A DNA stretch of 64,000 nucleotides, taken from Chaetoceros tenuissimus (lineage: Eukaryota; Bacillariophyta; Thalassiosirophyceae; Chaetocerotales; Chaetocerotaceae). Positions 53,141 through 62,754 of the stretch are shown piece after piece (the first letter of the stretch is position 1; every line of letters begins with the position of its first letter). The translations under genes and the position numbers were made by a program. Under the pieces are notes generated by a model. The model did no database searches, was not told the DNA's origin, and saw only the letters and a list, made by a program, of their open reading frames with translations. The stretch covers positions 620,001-684,000 of the forward strand of contig BLLK01000038.1 of NCBI GenBank assembly GCA_021927905.1, read 5' to 3'.

Positions 53141-53910
53141 ATTGTTTAATCTTTTTGGATTCCTAGTAGAATTTTTGTTAAGAGTGAATAATGAATCACT
53201 TCAAAAACTATTTTTCAGATATAATATATTAGTGCACTTACCATGCCGATACTATGGATAAGTCATTTACATGCACGCTCCTATTCGAGTGGATAGAAGA
53301 AAAAAGAATAGAATCATGGCTTCGGACTGAATGTCTTTCTCTTCTACTGAGCAAGTTCAGAATATTTTCGTTTCTATTCATTTTATGAGTACATATATAT
53401 TTGAGTATTGCAGACTCTGTATTGTTCTATTGTGTAGATATGAAATCAGAGTAGTAGTAATATAGGCGGAGCCTTCTTCGTGTTTTTGTGTTTCAGATGT
53501 AAAAAGAGAGAACAAAAGAGGATAGATGTGGCTCCCTTTGAAAAGTGCTCTTCTGCCTCTTTTGACACCACCATTATTCCTGTCTCAGATGTCGGTGGCA
53601 AGTTTCACTCATTTTTTATTTTAACTACAAAGAAAATGAATTATTTCTCGCACAAAACCTCCTTGGGTCATCCTTTATATCGATATTCCTGAAAAATAAG
53701 CTACCATTAAATTGAAAATAAGATAAAATGCTTTCTTTACTGTTACTCTAAGGCAAAATCTAAGCTTCTATTGTAACAAAAATACTGCCCTAGGTTCATA
53801 CATCTAAATTTTCAAAATACATGCCTTTTCTATTCCTTTGTCCTATTCCAGCAATTTCCTTGCCATTTTGAGATTGTAGATTTAGTTATGTGCATATAAC
53901 ATTGCCAGAG
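53141..53910. other. Gap upstream of WD40-TPR gene
   Basis: 770 bp, AT-rich, with the WD40-TPR promoter on one side and the 3' end of the next minus gene. A short plus-strand open stretch near 53480-53692 has no recognisable product. I see no repeat or RNA gene. Confidence 0.3.
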
Positions 53911-54603
53911 CTAAACCTTCATTTGCTCTCCGTGAAAGCGACTAGTCTTGTTGCGCAAATATATCTTTCGAGTGATTTCATCCATACGCTGCTTCCCTGC
54001 TGTCTGCAAAGGAGTAGACATGATATAGAGTCTCTCGTGGATACCTCTAGCCGATGAAGGAGTAACCTTTGGCTTCTTTCCTTCAACTTTCTTCCATGAC
54101 ATCTCCAGCATAATGTCTTTATTATGGATCTTTTGTAGAACCTCCAATGCCTTATCTCTCTTAATCTTCTCAGCACCCATCTTTGAAAGCTCTAGTAGTC
54201 GCTGTGGACATGAGCTTTCAATAGGTAGATGTTTTTGTTCATCTCCGTCCATGATCTTTCTTTCCATCATTGTTCGATTGGCAACTCGATCTGTTCCTAG
54301 TTTATGGAGCTTGAGAAACCTCGTAGAACTTACATTTTTTACAAAACGTTCTTTATCTCCTGACTTTTTGAAAGAATCTTCCTTATTGCCAGAAGACTCA
54401 CGAACATCCTCTGAAATATAGCCACTTTTAGAGTTCATGGATGTAAAAGGACTATCAGCATCCCTTCCTTCAACAACATCATAAGCGATGTCAAGAATGT
54501 GCTTTTTAATAATTGGATGAATTTCTTTTGTGGCTCCACAAGATATTTCAACATGGTTATGTTGATCTCCTAAAGAAATAATATCCAAATCGTTTGGAGA
54601 CAT
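53911..54603 (-). CDS. RLY-repeat protein 1 (unknown function)
   Basis: Single exon, 230 residues, not recognised by name. The N-terminal 100 residues are acidic and disordered. The C-terminal part has three short related units: TRFLKLHKLGTDRVANRTMM, PQRLLELSKMGAEKIKRDKA and a last one, GIHERLYIMSTPLQTAGKQR. The third contains the ERLY core shared with the genes at 58.4 and 61.6 kb. Units are lysine/arginine-rich and predicted helical. No enzyme motif, membrane segment or signal peptide. Comparable RLY-type motifs occur in cytoskeleton- or flagella-associated protist proteins, but that link is only a suggestion. Confidence 0.6.
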   Translation of the reverse strand: MSPNDLDIISLGDQHNHVEISCGATKEIHPIIKKHILDIAYDVVEGRDADSPFTSMNSKSGYISEDVRESSGNKEDSFKKSGDKERFVKNVSSTRFLKLHKLGTDRVANRTMMERKIMDGDEQKHLPIESSCPQRLLELSKMGAEKIKRDKALEVLQKIHNKDIMLEMSWKKVEGKKPKVTPSSARGIHERLYIMSTPLQTAGKQRMDEITRKIYLRNKTSRFHGEQMKV

Positions 54604-55357
54604 GATAGATTATCTTTCAACTTGCTGCTAAAACCTTTAGTCTCAAATTATGGAGACTATAGGTTTCTTTTGAAGAAACCTCATCTAAGCCAAACTGATC
54701 GCACATGAACTAGACATTCGTATGTGTAATATCAATTTGTCTTCAACTGACAACCACACATACAAAGCAGCTTCCGGGCCTCTACGTATTTATATGCCAA
54801 AAACGATCTCATTTCCGGTCAAGTTGATTTCTTTCTTTCTAATTTCTCTAATTTTGCTTCGAAATGAATTCCATGTACATTGGATAGCAATACTGTGATG
54901 ATTTACAAATTAATTTCATATTATATATCACAATAGTCGTTGACTTTGTATGAGATCCCACTAAGCTTTGGATCAGAATAATTTTTTCCATCAAAAAATA
55001 ATTTATTCTCTGAAAGAACTCAATTTTTTAAATTTCCCACTTCAACGCATCAGCAAATTTAGTCTAGATTTACAAGAAAATAGCCAAAACATGAAATCTC
55101 CCAAGCAATCACGGTTATTTTTGAGAACACTTAAGAATTCTCTCTAGACAAAATTCTGATTTTGATTACGTCGTCACGATGAAGAAGGACATACTGTTTT
55201 TCTCTCATTCAAGCTGCCACTGCAAAAGCTTTGACTTCAACATACCTTCAGTATTTGAAGCCAAGTCAAAGCTTTCTCATCACAGGCGTGATTGCACTCT
55301 GAATATAACTAAGTTGAAACATAGCTCCGGGTTTTAAACTTTCAAGCTTCCAAGAAA
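54604..55357. other. Divergent gap with a 13-bp stem-loop
   Basis: 754 bp between the RLY-1 gene (-) and the HNH gene (+). It contains an inverted repeat: AAAGCTTTGACTT at 55225-55237 pairs perfectly with 55263-55275 around a 25-base loop. No gene or RNA family is recognised. Confidence 0.4.
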
Positions 55358-56631
55358 ATGAGAAACGAAGGCAAACTACAGCATGTATTTGTCATGGCTG
55401 CAATGCTCGTATTCCTACTGAATCTGAGTCATATCAGTAACGCCAATGCATTTTACATCAATTCAAATAGTCACCATGTTCAAAGTAAGTGTAGCCTTGA
55501 ATGAATTTTGTTTAGTTTTGAAATCAAACATGAGCTAATAGATTCCCTACCTACCCATTTCAGAATCTCCTATAGGTCACACAGCTACTAGTCTATCATC
55601 GCAGATGGAAAGCGAAATCTCATCATCTACAAAGTCAAAGCGTAAAAAGAGAAAAATAAAAATTCAAAAGCGGTCAAGTCAACTTGATTTACACGATCGT
55701 AAAAAAGGTGATTTGTCAGAAGAAGAATTAGCACAGCATGTCTCGTCTGTGTATGTCAATGGTGCTGGCGGACTCATGCAAGGTACTACGAAAAAGAGAG
55801 AACGTATGGAGAATGAAAGTCAACAAATTGATGAAAGTCAATTAGCAATTATCAAAAAGTTGGATAGACATCCTGCTCTTGTATTGAATGCTGATTATCA
55901 GGTGCGTTGTTTATGTGAAATTTGTTGAATATATGAGTAATTTTTTAATGGAAATGGAATCCTCACGACATGGCACAAAAGCCTTTGAGTGTTCTTCCGC
56001 TTTCTCTTTGGTCTTGGCAAGAAACTATGAAGGCAGTATGTTCAGGTAAAGTGACGGTTGTTGATGTATATCCAAATATGAAAGTCAGAGCAGTCAATGT
56101 GGAAATTGCATTACCAAGTGTTATTGCACTTACAGAATATGTAAAACAACCAAGTCAGGTTCCAGCTTTTACTCGGCGAAATGTGTTTCTGCGTGATGGA
56201 TACAAATGTCAGTATTGCAGGAAGAGGTACATGACACGGGATTTGTCATTGGATCATTATATGCCTAGATGCGTCGGTGGAAAATTGAACTGGTGAGTAT
56301 AAGAACAAGAAGCTGCCACATTTTTCTACAGACTGATCGACTTATGCTATTTGGATTTCTCTGCATGAATAGGAAAAATACTGTCACATCTTGTCGAAAA
56401 TGCAATGGAAAGAAAGGGTCAACGTTACCCAAAAATCTAAAACATATTGGTATGAAGGTAGTTCAAGAACCTCGTGTGCCTACAAAATGGGAGCTAGCGA
56501 CCATGGCAGAAAAAATGGTACCTAGGAGAGTTCATCAGACATGGAAGCCATTCTTAGGAATGGGTATGACACCTGAAAGCGAGGACAGCGATAGTGGTGA
56601 AACATTTTTTGACAGTGTAGAGGAATACTGA
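55358..56631 (+). CDS. HNH endonuclease of the cyanobacterial/plastid type
   Basis: Four exons: 55358-55484, 55564-55901, 55982-56292 and 56373-56631 (phases 1, 0, 2), 344 residues. Exon 1 is a signal peptide with ANAF, i.e. a plastid-type leader. A basic region follows, then the conserved core VLNADYQPLSVLPLSLWSWQ, VTVVDVYPNMKVRAVNVEIA and FTRRNVFLRDGYKCQYCRKR. The HNH centre is DLSLDHYMPRCVGGKLNWKN with zinc pairs CQYC and CRKC. The first His (DH), Asn (WKN) and second zinc pair are intact, so the nuclease should be active. Close relatives are found in cyanobacteria, plants and algae; function there is unsettled. Endosymbiotic-gene transfer is the natural origin (inference). Confidence 0.88.
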
Positions 56632-56967
56632 ACAAAGCTTTCAGTTTGATTGATGCAAAATTATTTTTGATGAAAGCTGTTATGTAACTAATGATGTTTG
56701 GTTTATTTAGATATAGATTTAATTCAGTAGAACAAGAGCTGTCAACACAATAATAGTATCAAAATATAAAATGTGAAGGTAATCATAACGGTTAAGTGAA
56801 CGTTTACTGCACGTTGAAGAGAGAGAAGATCTTCTTTTTGCTTCAAGATGATCACACTCCACGAATATCCAACATCAACACAATCTCATCTCATATCCAA
56901 ATCAAGCACACTGATTACATAAGTACATCATTATAGAATACTCAAACACGCATTCATCATATTCATA
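56632..56967. other. Gap upstream of lumen-protein gene
   Basis: 336 bp holding the 3' end of the HNH gene and the promoter of the next gene. No feature stands out. Confidence 0.3.
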
Positions 56968-57582
56968 ATGTCTAAATTATTAACATTTGCAATTGCAAAT
57001 CTCCTTGTTTGCCAAGCAGTATATGGATTCGTAGTGCATAATGCTGCTCCTCGGTCAACGATGCAACTAAATGTTGAGAAAGAGAGCAACATGTCAAGAC
57101 GAGTTGCTATGAATCAGATTGGATCATCGTTGGCACTTGTAGGTGTATCAACTTTTGGAGCAGCTTCTCCTGCAACTGCTAAAGATAAAGATAAAGAACC
57201 AGTTAGCAAGGAAACTGTGACCAAGTCTTTCCAAGCAGTTAGAGATGAACTTGAAGGACCGGATGGTGGTATCAAAACCTTGGAATCCTTGATTGCAAAG
57301 GAAGACTTTGAGGGAGTTATGGAGTTCACAAAAGGCTATGACTTAGAGTTTAGAAAAGCTAAAATGGGAAAAGCAAGAAAATTCATAACCTCAAAAGAAG
57401 AAAAAGAAAAGGCAGTTGCCTTGTGTAATGCTGTCACATTCGATTTGATTGGAATGAACAAGGGATCAAGACCAGGGCAACGGGACATCGAGCAAGTAAA
57501 GAAATATTTTGGAGAAATTCAGGCTGATATTAACTCATTCTTGGAACTCGAGAAAGGAATAGATATGTCTATTTACGATTGA
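56968..57582 (+). CDS. Thylakoid-lumen protein, PsbQ/Psb31-like helical bundle
   Basis: Single exon, 204 residues. A tripartite presequence is visible: signal peptide MSKLLTFAIANLLVCQAVYG, the plastid motif GFVVHNAAPRSTMQ, and a thylakoid-transfer domain with twin Arg (SRRVAMNQIGSSLALVGVST ending SPATAKDKD). The mature part, about 130 residues from near residue 72, is all-helical and lysine/glutamate-rich (FQAVRDELEGPDGGIKTLES, YDLEFRKAKMGKARKFITS). Size, leader and helical content fit the PsbQ-like or Psb31-like extrinsic proteins of photosystem II. Psb31 was first found in a Chaetoceros. I could not prove orthology, so treat this as a family-level suggestion. Confidence 0.6.
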   Translation: MSKLLTFAIANLLVCQAVYGFVVHNAAPRSTMQLNVEKESNMSRRVAMNQIGSSLALVGVSTFGAASPATAKDKDKEPVSKETVTKSFQAVRDELEGPDGGIKTLESLIAKEDFEGVMEFTKGYDLEFRKAKMGKARKFITSKEEKEKAVALCNAVTFDLIGMNKGSRPGQRDIEQVKKYFGEIQADINSFLELEKGIDMSIYD

Positions 57583-58406
57583 GAGAACAATTACTTGCTA
57601 CAAACACTGTTTTCTTCTTTGCTTTCTAAGGATCCTACTATACCTGAGTTCTCATGTGATTGCTACTAATCTGAACAGCTCAAAAATACTGATTCAACAA
57701 ACATTTACGTGGTCATTGAATATGAATTATCTGGAATGACAGGAGTACTTGGCACGTAGGGGAATAAGATAAAAATATTTTTGATTTCAAGTTCAAGTTG
57801 GGTCTATGTATATGCAGGCTCGAAATCTGTATCATTTAAATCATAGGAATGAAAGGGAATCGTTTGGAAAAAATAAACTGCAACCAAGCGATTGCTTCAA
57901 CTGAAAGGTAGGTAAATTATCTTTCAAAAATATCTTCAAAGTCTTGATGCTGTTCGGACTTTGAGCTATTTCTTGCTGTTTAATAATTGAGTACTGTGAA
58001 TAGTAGCCAACCGTGCCGATACGGATCATACACTGACCTTTTAATGCATTAGATTGAAAATCTCTACTCTCATCCTTTCTGGCAGCCTGGAGGGGCTCTT
58101 GTTTTGTTGTTTGTTTCTTTATTTCTTTTTCTCCAAGTCCCACTTGACTAAAATTATAGAAAAAGTGACAGAAAGAATGTTCCGTAACACTCAATTTCCC
58201 GTATAGTCTAAAAAGATATAACGGGAATCCGTTATGTGGAATAAACGACTATTTTATTCAGGCATGAGACCGCTCTCATGTCAGTTGAAAATTTTGTTCT
58301 TCAAAAGTTCCCGCAATGCGTTACACACGCGAAATAAAGCACTTGTTACATAATTGCAAACTATTGTGACGATTGTAAATAACATATAACATAATCGTTT
58401 TGAAAG
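57583..58406. other. Gap with two small perfect hairpins
   Basis: 824 bp. Two neighbouring hairpins: ATAACGG-GAAT-CCGTTAT at 58218-58235 and CATGAGA-CCGC-TCTCATG at 58263-58280, 130-190 bp before the next start codon. They may be leader structures or chance palindromes. A minus-strand open stretch (57841-58194) has no recognisable protein and is left out. Confidence 0.4.
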
Positions 58407-60275
58407 ATGTTTTTCAAGCGACAGTCTAACGACGAAGATGCAAAATACTTTCAATGCTCCTATTTCAATTGTAATGACATGATGGAAGATATCAACTTTC
58501 AGAAAGAAGAAAACATTGGAGTTGAAGGCGAAGAACTCGCTATGATGCTGAGGAAAGCTATGGCAGTATATCCTCTTCAGAAATCCATCACTGCCAAGAC
58601 ATGCACTTTTGAAAGCGATGGATCGCTAATTGAACAGTGCAGTGGTGAGACTGCAGAAGTTGAGTTAAGCACTAAACGCGATACTTCTGAGCAACTACGA
58701 ACACAAGCGAGTGTAGATAGAAGTGAGATTGAAGAGTTTGGAGTCCATGGCAAGGACAGTAAGGATCATCATACTGCTGAATTCTCAATTGTCAGTGATC
58801 TTACTTCAATCGGTTCCCTAAGGCACAATGAAATGATGAGGCTTGTCAAACACATGGAATTAGGAAAGAAATCTGATACGGAGGGAGATTGGACTACACC
58901 TGAAGTTTCCAAAATTTACACGAAGTTGTACAACTATTCCATGGAAAAACTATGCGATCGCCTCAAAGAAAATAAAAGCTTCCTCAAGTTATCTTCAGAG
59001 CAAGAAAGCAAAACCCCTTCAGGTCACCTTCAAACAAAAAGAAAGATTGGAGAGAAACTCTCCTATATAGATGAACACGCTTCGATAGACCATGTGAACC
59101 TAAACACCCAAAGAAATTTGAATCATGATCAAGGTAATAAGTACAGACGCCAAGGAGTCCAAAAATCTATGGTGTATGACTCCAAACCTAGTCGAGATTT
59201 GAATAATGTTCGAGCGAATGCTGTTCATTTGAGGCTTTACCAAAAGTCTGTCGATATGAAGCGGTCGAGGGATGTTGAAGTAAAGAAAAGAAGTAAACCA
59301 ATTACTGTGTTCAATGTTACACCATCTGAAGCTCAAATTCGCCTTTATGAGAAATCACGAGTAAGACAGGAGGTAGGAAAACTTCGTAGACAACAAGTAC
59401 AGCAGCAGGGTATTTTATCTCCAAGATCTAGAGTAGAGGTCAAGAATATACGAGCAAATTCAGCGCAGCTCAGACTTTTTCAGAGATCTTTAGAAAAGAA
59501 ACAGATCGAAAATGCACAATTAGAAAAAGATTCGACACCATTGAAACCAACTAGTGCTATGCCATCAGAAGCGCAGATGAGGCTTTATGGGCAGTCTAAA
59601 ATGAGACAGGAAGAAGGCAAGCACCGAAGACTGCAAGTTGAGCAACAGAAGAAGAATGATTCTCCACAATCTAGACCTGAAATGAAAAAAATTCAAGCTA
59701 ATGCTGCCCAGCTCCGTCTATACCAAAAGTCTATAGATATGAAGAAAGAAAGGGAAGACGTTCTCCATACAGATACTAAGGAGCTACTGGCACCTCGGAA
59801 TGCTGCGCCATCTGAGACGCAACTACGCTTATATGAGCAGTCCAAAAGTAGACAGGAAGAAGGAAAATTGCGTAGACAGCAACTACAAGAATATAGACGA
59901 AATGTTCCAGAAAGTCGGAGAGAATTGAAAAAGATTCATGCCAATGCCGCACAGCTCAGATTGTATCAAAAATCTGTCGAATCGAAAAAGACTCAAACCC
60001 AAATTCTTGACGAAGATCGTGAAAACGACATTTCTATCAATGTAAGAAAGACAACTCCGTCCAAGACGCAAATACGTCTGTATGAACAATCTAGGTCAAG
60101 GCAAGAAGAAGGCAGGCTTCGCAGAGAAGAAGTGAAAAAGCAAGCAGAAACTGCTAGGAGTCCCGAGGTACGACCAGAACTGAAAAATATCCACGCAAAT
60201 GCAACCCAGCTCCGTTTGTATCAACAGGCCATGTCCTCTCCTCACTGTGCTTCACCAAACGATGGTATTTTCTAG
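58407..60275 (+). CDS. RLY-repeat protein 2, nine alternating 40-residue units
   Basis: Single exon, 622 residues, unnamed. From about residue 270 it is built of nine units that alternate between two types. Type B reads (K/N)(N/K)I.ANAAQLRLYQKS(V/I), five copies. Type A reads (T/A)PSEAQIRLYE(K/Q)S+.RQEEGKLRRQQ, four copies. One A-B pair repeats about every 80 residues. The last B ends near the C-terminus. Between units are arginine/lysine/glutamine-rich helices likely to form long rods or coiled coils. An earlier TKLYNYSMEKLCDRLKENK (about 170) looks like a worn unit. The N-terminal 170 residues are acidic. The strict A-B alternation suggests a filamentous or microtubule-type binding protein (inference). 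Confidence 0.7.
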   Translation: MFFKRQSNDEDAKYFQCSYFNCNDMMEDINFQKEENIGVEGEELAMMLRKAMAVYPLQKSITAKTCTFESDGSLIEQCSGETAEVELSTKRDTSEQLRTQASVDRSEIEEFGVHGKDSKDHHTAEFSIVSDLTSIGSLRHNEMMRLVKHMELGKKSDTEGDWTTPEVSKIYTKLYNYSMEKLCDRLKENKSFLKLSSEQESKTPSGHLQTKRKIGEKLSYIDEHASIDHVNLNTQRNLNHDQGNKYRRQGVQKSMVYDSKPSRDLNNVRANAVHLRLYQKSVDMKRSRDVEVKKRSKPITVFNVTPSEAQIRLYEKSRVRQEVGKLRRQQVQQQGILSPRSRVEVKNIRANSAQLRLFQRSLEKKQIENAQLEKDSTPLKPTSAMPSEAQMRLYGQSKMRQEEGKHRRLQVEQQKKNDSPQSRPEMKKIQANAAQLRLYQKSIDMKKEREDVLHTDTKELLAPRNAAPSETQLRLYEQSKSRQEEGKLRRQQLQEYRRNVPESRRELKKIHANAAQLRLYQKSVESKKTQTQILDEDRENDISINVRKTTPSKTQIRLYEQSRSRQEEGRLRREEVKKQAETARSPEVRPELKNIHANATQLRLYQQAMSSPHCASPNDGIF

Positions 60276-60427
60276 ATCATGTCTTTTGACACTGTATGAT
60301 AGATTTTACAATTGTGGAATATGATGAACACTACAAATAAATTAATACATGTTTTAGATTTTCTGTGAGGTATGCTTTACATCATTTTTATCTTTGAAAA
60401 TCATAGCTGATAGATCTTTAGCGATAT

Positions 60428-60994
60428 TCAATCTCTCGGACTAGATGCTGTATTGTCACTAGATTTCTGCTCAATAAATGGCAAAAACTTCCCATTAAAT
60501 GTGATGACAACTCTTTTCTCGCCATGTTTCCCTGTGGTTGTTCCAACGTCCAAATAAAAATCGATGGCACTCATAATACCATCGCCGCATTTCTCATTAA
60601 TTAGGGTTTTTATAGCCTCCCCATTATGAGTGATTGCTTCATAAGTTCTGTAAACATTTGGTTCTTTCAGTATTTCATCGTCAAAACAGCGCATAGGGAA
60701 GTCTTCCTGCATGGCTTTAATATCAGCATCATCTATTTGTGGAATTGCCTTTTTCAACTTTGTTGCAGTTTCTGCTGTTAGTTTCGCCTGTCCCATCAAG
60801 AATTGTGCAGCATATACATTTGTTACTCCTAGTTTTGCTGATAGTTCGTCATATGAAATATTAGCTGAAGCTTTCGCATGCAACACACGGGAAACTCTAT
60901 CAGCAATTGCGACGGAATTTACAGATCTATATTCTGCAATGGCAGTGGATGAAAGGAGGCAGAATACAACTACCTTAGCAAGAGCCTTGAGCAT
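60428..60994 (-). CDS. cynS: Cyanase (cyanate hydratase) with signal peptide
   Basis: Single exon, 188 residues. Cyanase turns cyanate plus bicarbonate into ammonia and CO2. The N-terminal helical domain (YDELSAKLGVTNVYAAQFLM and LKKAIPQIDDADIKAM) is followed by the catalytic part VYRTYEAITHNGEAIKTLI and EKCGDGIMSAIDFYLDVGTT. The three catalytic residues are all present with the E. coli spacing (R116, E119, S142; 3 and 23 apart as in R96, E99, S122). E. coli CynS is 156 residues; the extra 30 are a hydrophobic leader, MLKALAKVVVFCLLSSTAIA, that looks like a signal peptide, so the enzyme is probably secreted, ER-routed or organellar. Promoter elements lie upstream at 61091-61155. Confidence 0.93.
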   Translation of the reverse strand: MLKALAKVVVFCLLSSTAIAEYRSVNSVAIADRVSRVLHAKASANISYDELSAKLGVTNVYAAQFLMGQAKLTAETATKLKKAIPQIDDADIKAMQEDFPMRCFDDEILKEPNVYRTYEAITHNGEAIKTLINEKCGDGIMSAIDFYLDVGTTTGKHGEKRVVITFNGKFLPFIEQKSSDNTASSPRD

Positions 60995-61558
60995 TGTTTG
61001 TATGATGCTTGGTATGAGCCAAAAGTTACACTGTTTTAAATTATTGTGTGGTAGTTCGTAGACTAGTCTAGTTCGTCCATCGTAGCATCATTATCACGTG
61101 ATAAAAGATAAGGTAAGGTACGTTTTTTTGTTGTTTGATGCCACCAATGACGTCACCCAAAAAGACAACAGGGAGAGAAAGGAGACCATGAATAAAGTTT
61201 GAAGAAGCTCTCGACTCGACTCGACTCGACTCGACTCGACTCTCCACTCTCACTGCTCTGCCCTCCTTCATAACACGTTATTTATCTACTCAATATTTTA
61301 AAAACATATACAATCGAAAAGATTGTATGATAAAATTGAATAAGAACGTATATATATTGGCTCGAGTCAAAAAGAATTATTTTTTATTTTTTATTTTCAT
61401 CAACCATTTTCTTCTTGTAAAAAAAGCATGAATATTTCTTAATCATTTTAAAATTTTCCACCTATTGAGAGCTTATATAAAACTTGTCGGAATGATGGTC
61501 AAAGATAGACTAGTCCTTATAGATACTTACGTCCGCAGTTGGCCTTGGCTAATACCAC
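60995..61558. promoter_or_regulatory. Cyanase upstream region: G-box palindrome, CRE, microsatellite
   Basis: 564 bp between cyanase (-) and the RLY-3 gene (-). The palindrome TTATCACGTGATAA (61091-61104) contains a G-box (CACGTG). TGACGTCA (61148-61155), a full CRE, follows 154 bp upstream of the cyanase start. A TCGAC/CTCGA pentanucleotide microsatellite of about six or seven copies lies at 61209-61242. The last part is AT-rich. Confidence 0.5.
61209..61242. repeat. CTCGA/TCGAC pentanucleotide microsatellite
   Basis: Six to seven perfect tandem copies of a five-base unit in the region between cyanase and the RLY-3 gene. A likely length-polymorphic site. Confidence 0.9.
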
Positions 61559-62245
61559 TCAACATCTTTGAGAAAAAGGTGAGCGTCCTCTTGGTGGAAG
61601 CATCTGCCTATTAACAGATTTTGTAGGAATCATTTTTGACCTAGAATTTGATCTTTGGCGAGGGACGCGGTTAGAAATAGATCTTGATCTTGATCTAGCT
61701 CTCATTTTGGCAAGTCCTTCAGTGTATAGCCTTTCAGCAGTTTGGTTTGGACGTATATCTGATTTGACAGATGAAAAGGTAGCCTGTTGCTCATCTTCTC
61801 TTTGACGACTCATACTTCTTTCACGGACTTTTTCCATTCCTTGCTTGTACAAACGATCGCAAACAGGGCTGGATGCGACTTTAGATCTGCTGTTTGATCG
61901 TATAGGGGAGGGCTGATCTCTAACTTCGAGTTGTTTCTTCTTCAGCATTCCTTCTTCATATAAACGATCGCAAATTGGAGAAGGAGACGCAGAGCGAACG
62001 TTGATAGCATATGGATCTTTGGAAGTTTCCTCCTCTTCTTTAATCTTCAAAGATGACAATTTATCGATACCTTCTTGGTATAGACGTATCTGTACGCCGG
62101 ATGCTGATGCATTCAATGCTTTCTTTAGAGCAATCTCTTCTTTCACTTTCTTTTCCTTTTTTAGATTCGAGTAATGGTTGCGTAGTTTCTCCAATTCGTT
62201 TGCCACAACATCACTTTTAGCTCCAGCAGATATTTGAGACGACAT
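61559..62245 (-). CDS. RLY-repeat protein 3 with RS-rich tail
   Basis: Single exon, 228 residues, unnamed. It has four RLY units: ASGVQIRLYQEGIDKLSSLK, SPSPICDRLYEEGMLKKKQ, ASSPVCDRLYKQGMEKVRER and PNQTAERLYTEGLAKMRARS, spaced 30-45 residues. The consensus (S/A)x(V/I)C-x-RLYxxGMxK is close to the units at 58.4 kb. The tail is arginine/serine-rich (RSRSRSISNRVPRQRSNSRS), reminiscent of SR proteins. An N-terminal charged helix (NHYSNLKKEKKVKEEIALKK) precedes the units. No signal peptide or membrane segment. Function unknown; the shared motif with the neighbours is the useful clue. Confidence 0.65.
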   Translation of the reverse strand: MSSQISAGAKSDVVANELEKLRNHYSNLKKEKKVKEEIALKKALNASASGVQIRLYQEGIDKLSSLKIKEEEETSKDPYAINVRSASPSPICDRLYEEGMLKKKQLEVRDQPSPIRSNSRSKVASSPVCDRLYKQGMEKVRERSMSRQREDEQQATFSSVKSDIRPNQTAERLYTEGLAKMRARSRSRSISNRVPRQRSNSRSKMIPTKSVNRQMLPPRGRSPFSQRC

Positions 62246-62754
62246 GTTTTTTAACTCCTCTTTGTAGAATTTATGAAGTATGTTGTTTTCTTTACTATCT
62301 ACGTATTGTTGATTGACGTATCTCTCTCAACAAATGAAAATGTCAAGAATAATAATATATTACAACGTTACGGTCAATTGTCAAGAATATTTTATTCAAC
62401 CGTTGAATTGAAAATTTATGTAAAAGTTGAACTAAAATACTTATAGATCAAATATTTTTGGAGTATTATGACATATTTTCATCAAGTCTTGTAAAGATTT
62501 ATGCGTTGTGGTAGTTTGTATTGACATTTTTATTTATTTCCGCACGACTTAAAGTTATAGTCTCACTGTGCTCTGTGCTAAGTTGTACAGTCTGTCACGC
62601 AAATGTAACACATGACACAATGTGTTACGCGTTACACACAGTGTTCATGTTGTAACGGCATTACCGGTAATATTGAGCTCCTATCTCCACACAAACTATC
62701 GATCTATGAGATCTGAATCTACTTTGATGTAATTCATATTTCAACACGCATTAA
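62246..62754. other. Gap with a 9-bp palindromic stem
   Basis: 509 bp upstream of the RLY-3 gene and up to the TTAA at the next element. It holds the inverted repeat GTAACACAT (62605-62613) / ATGTGTTAC (62620-62628) with a 6-base loop, followed by GCGTTACAC. No gene or RNA family is seen. Confidence 0.35.

Noticed and set aside
53480-53692. 70-codon open stretch upstream of the WD40-TPR gene
   Set aside because: No recognisable product; AT-rich surroundings and no conserved motif.
57841-58194. 117-codon open stretch on the minus strand
   Set aside because: No recognisable domain, no leader or conserved pattern, and composition like surrounding non-coding DNA.
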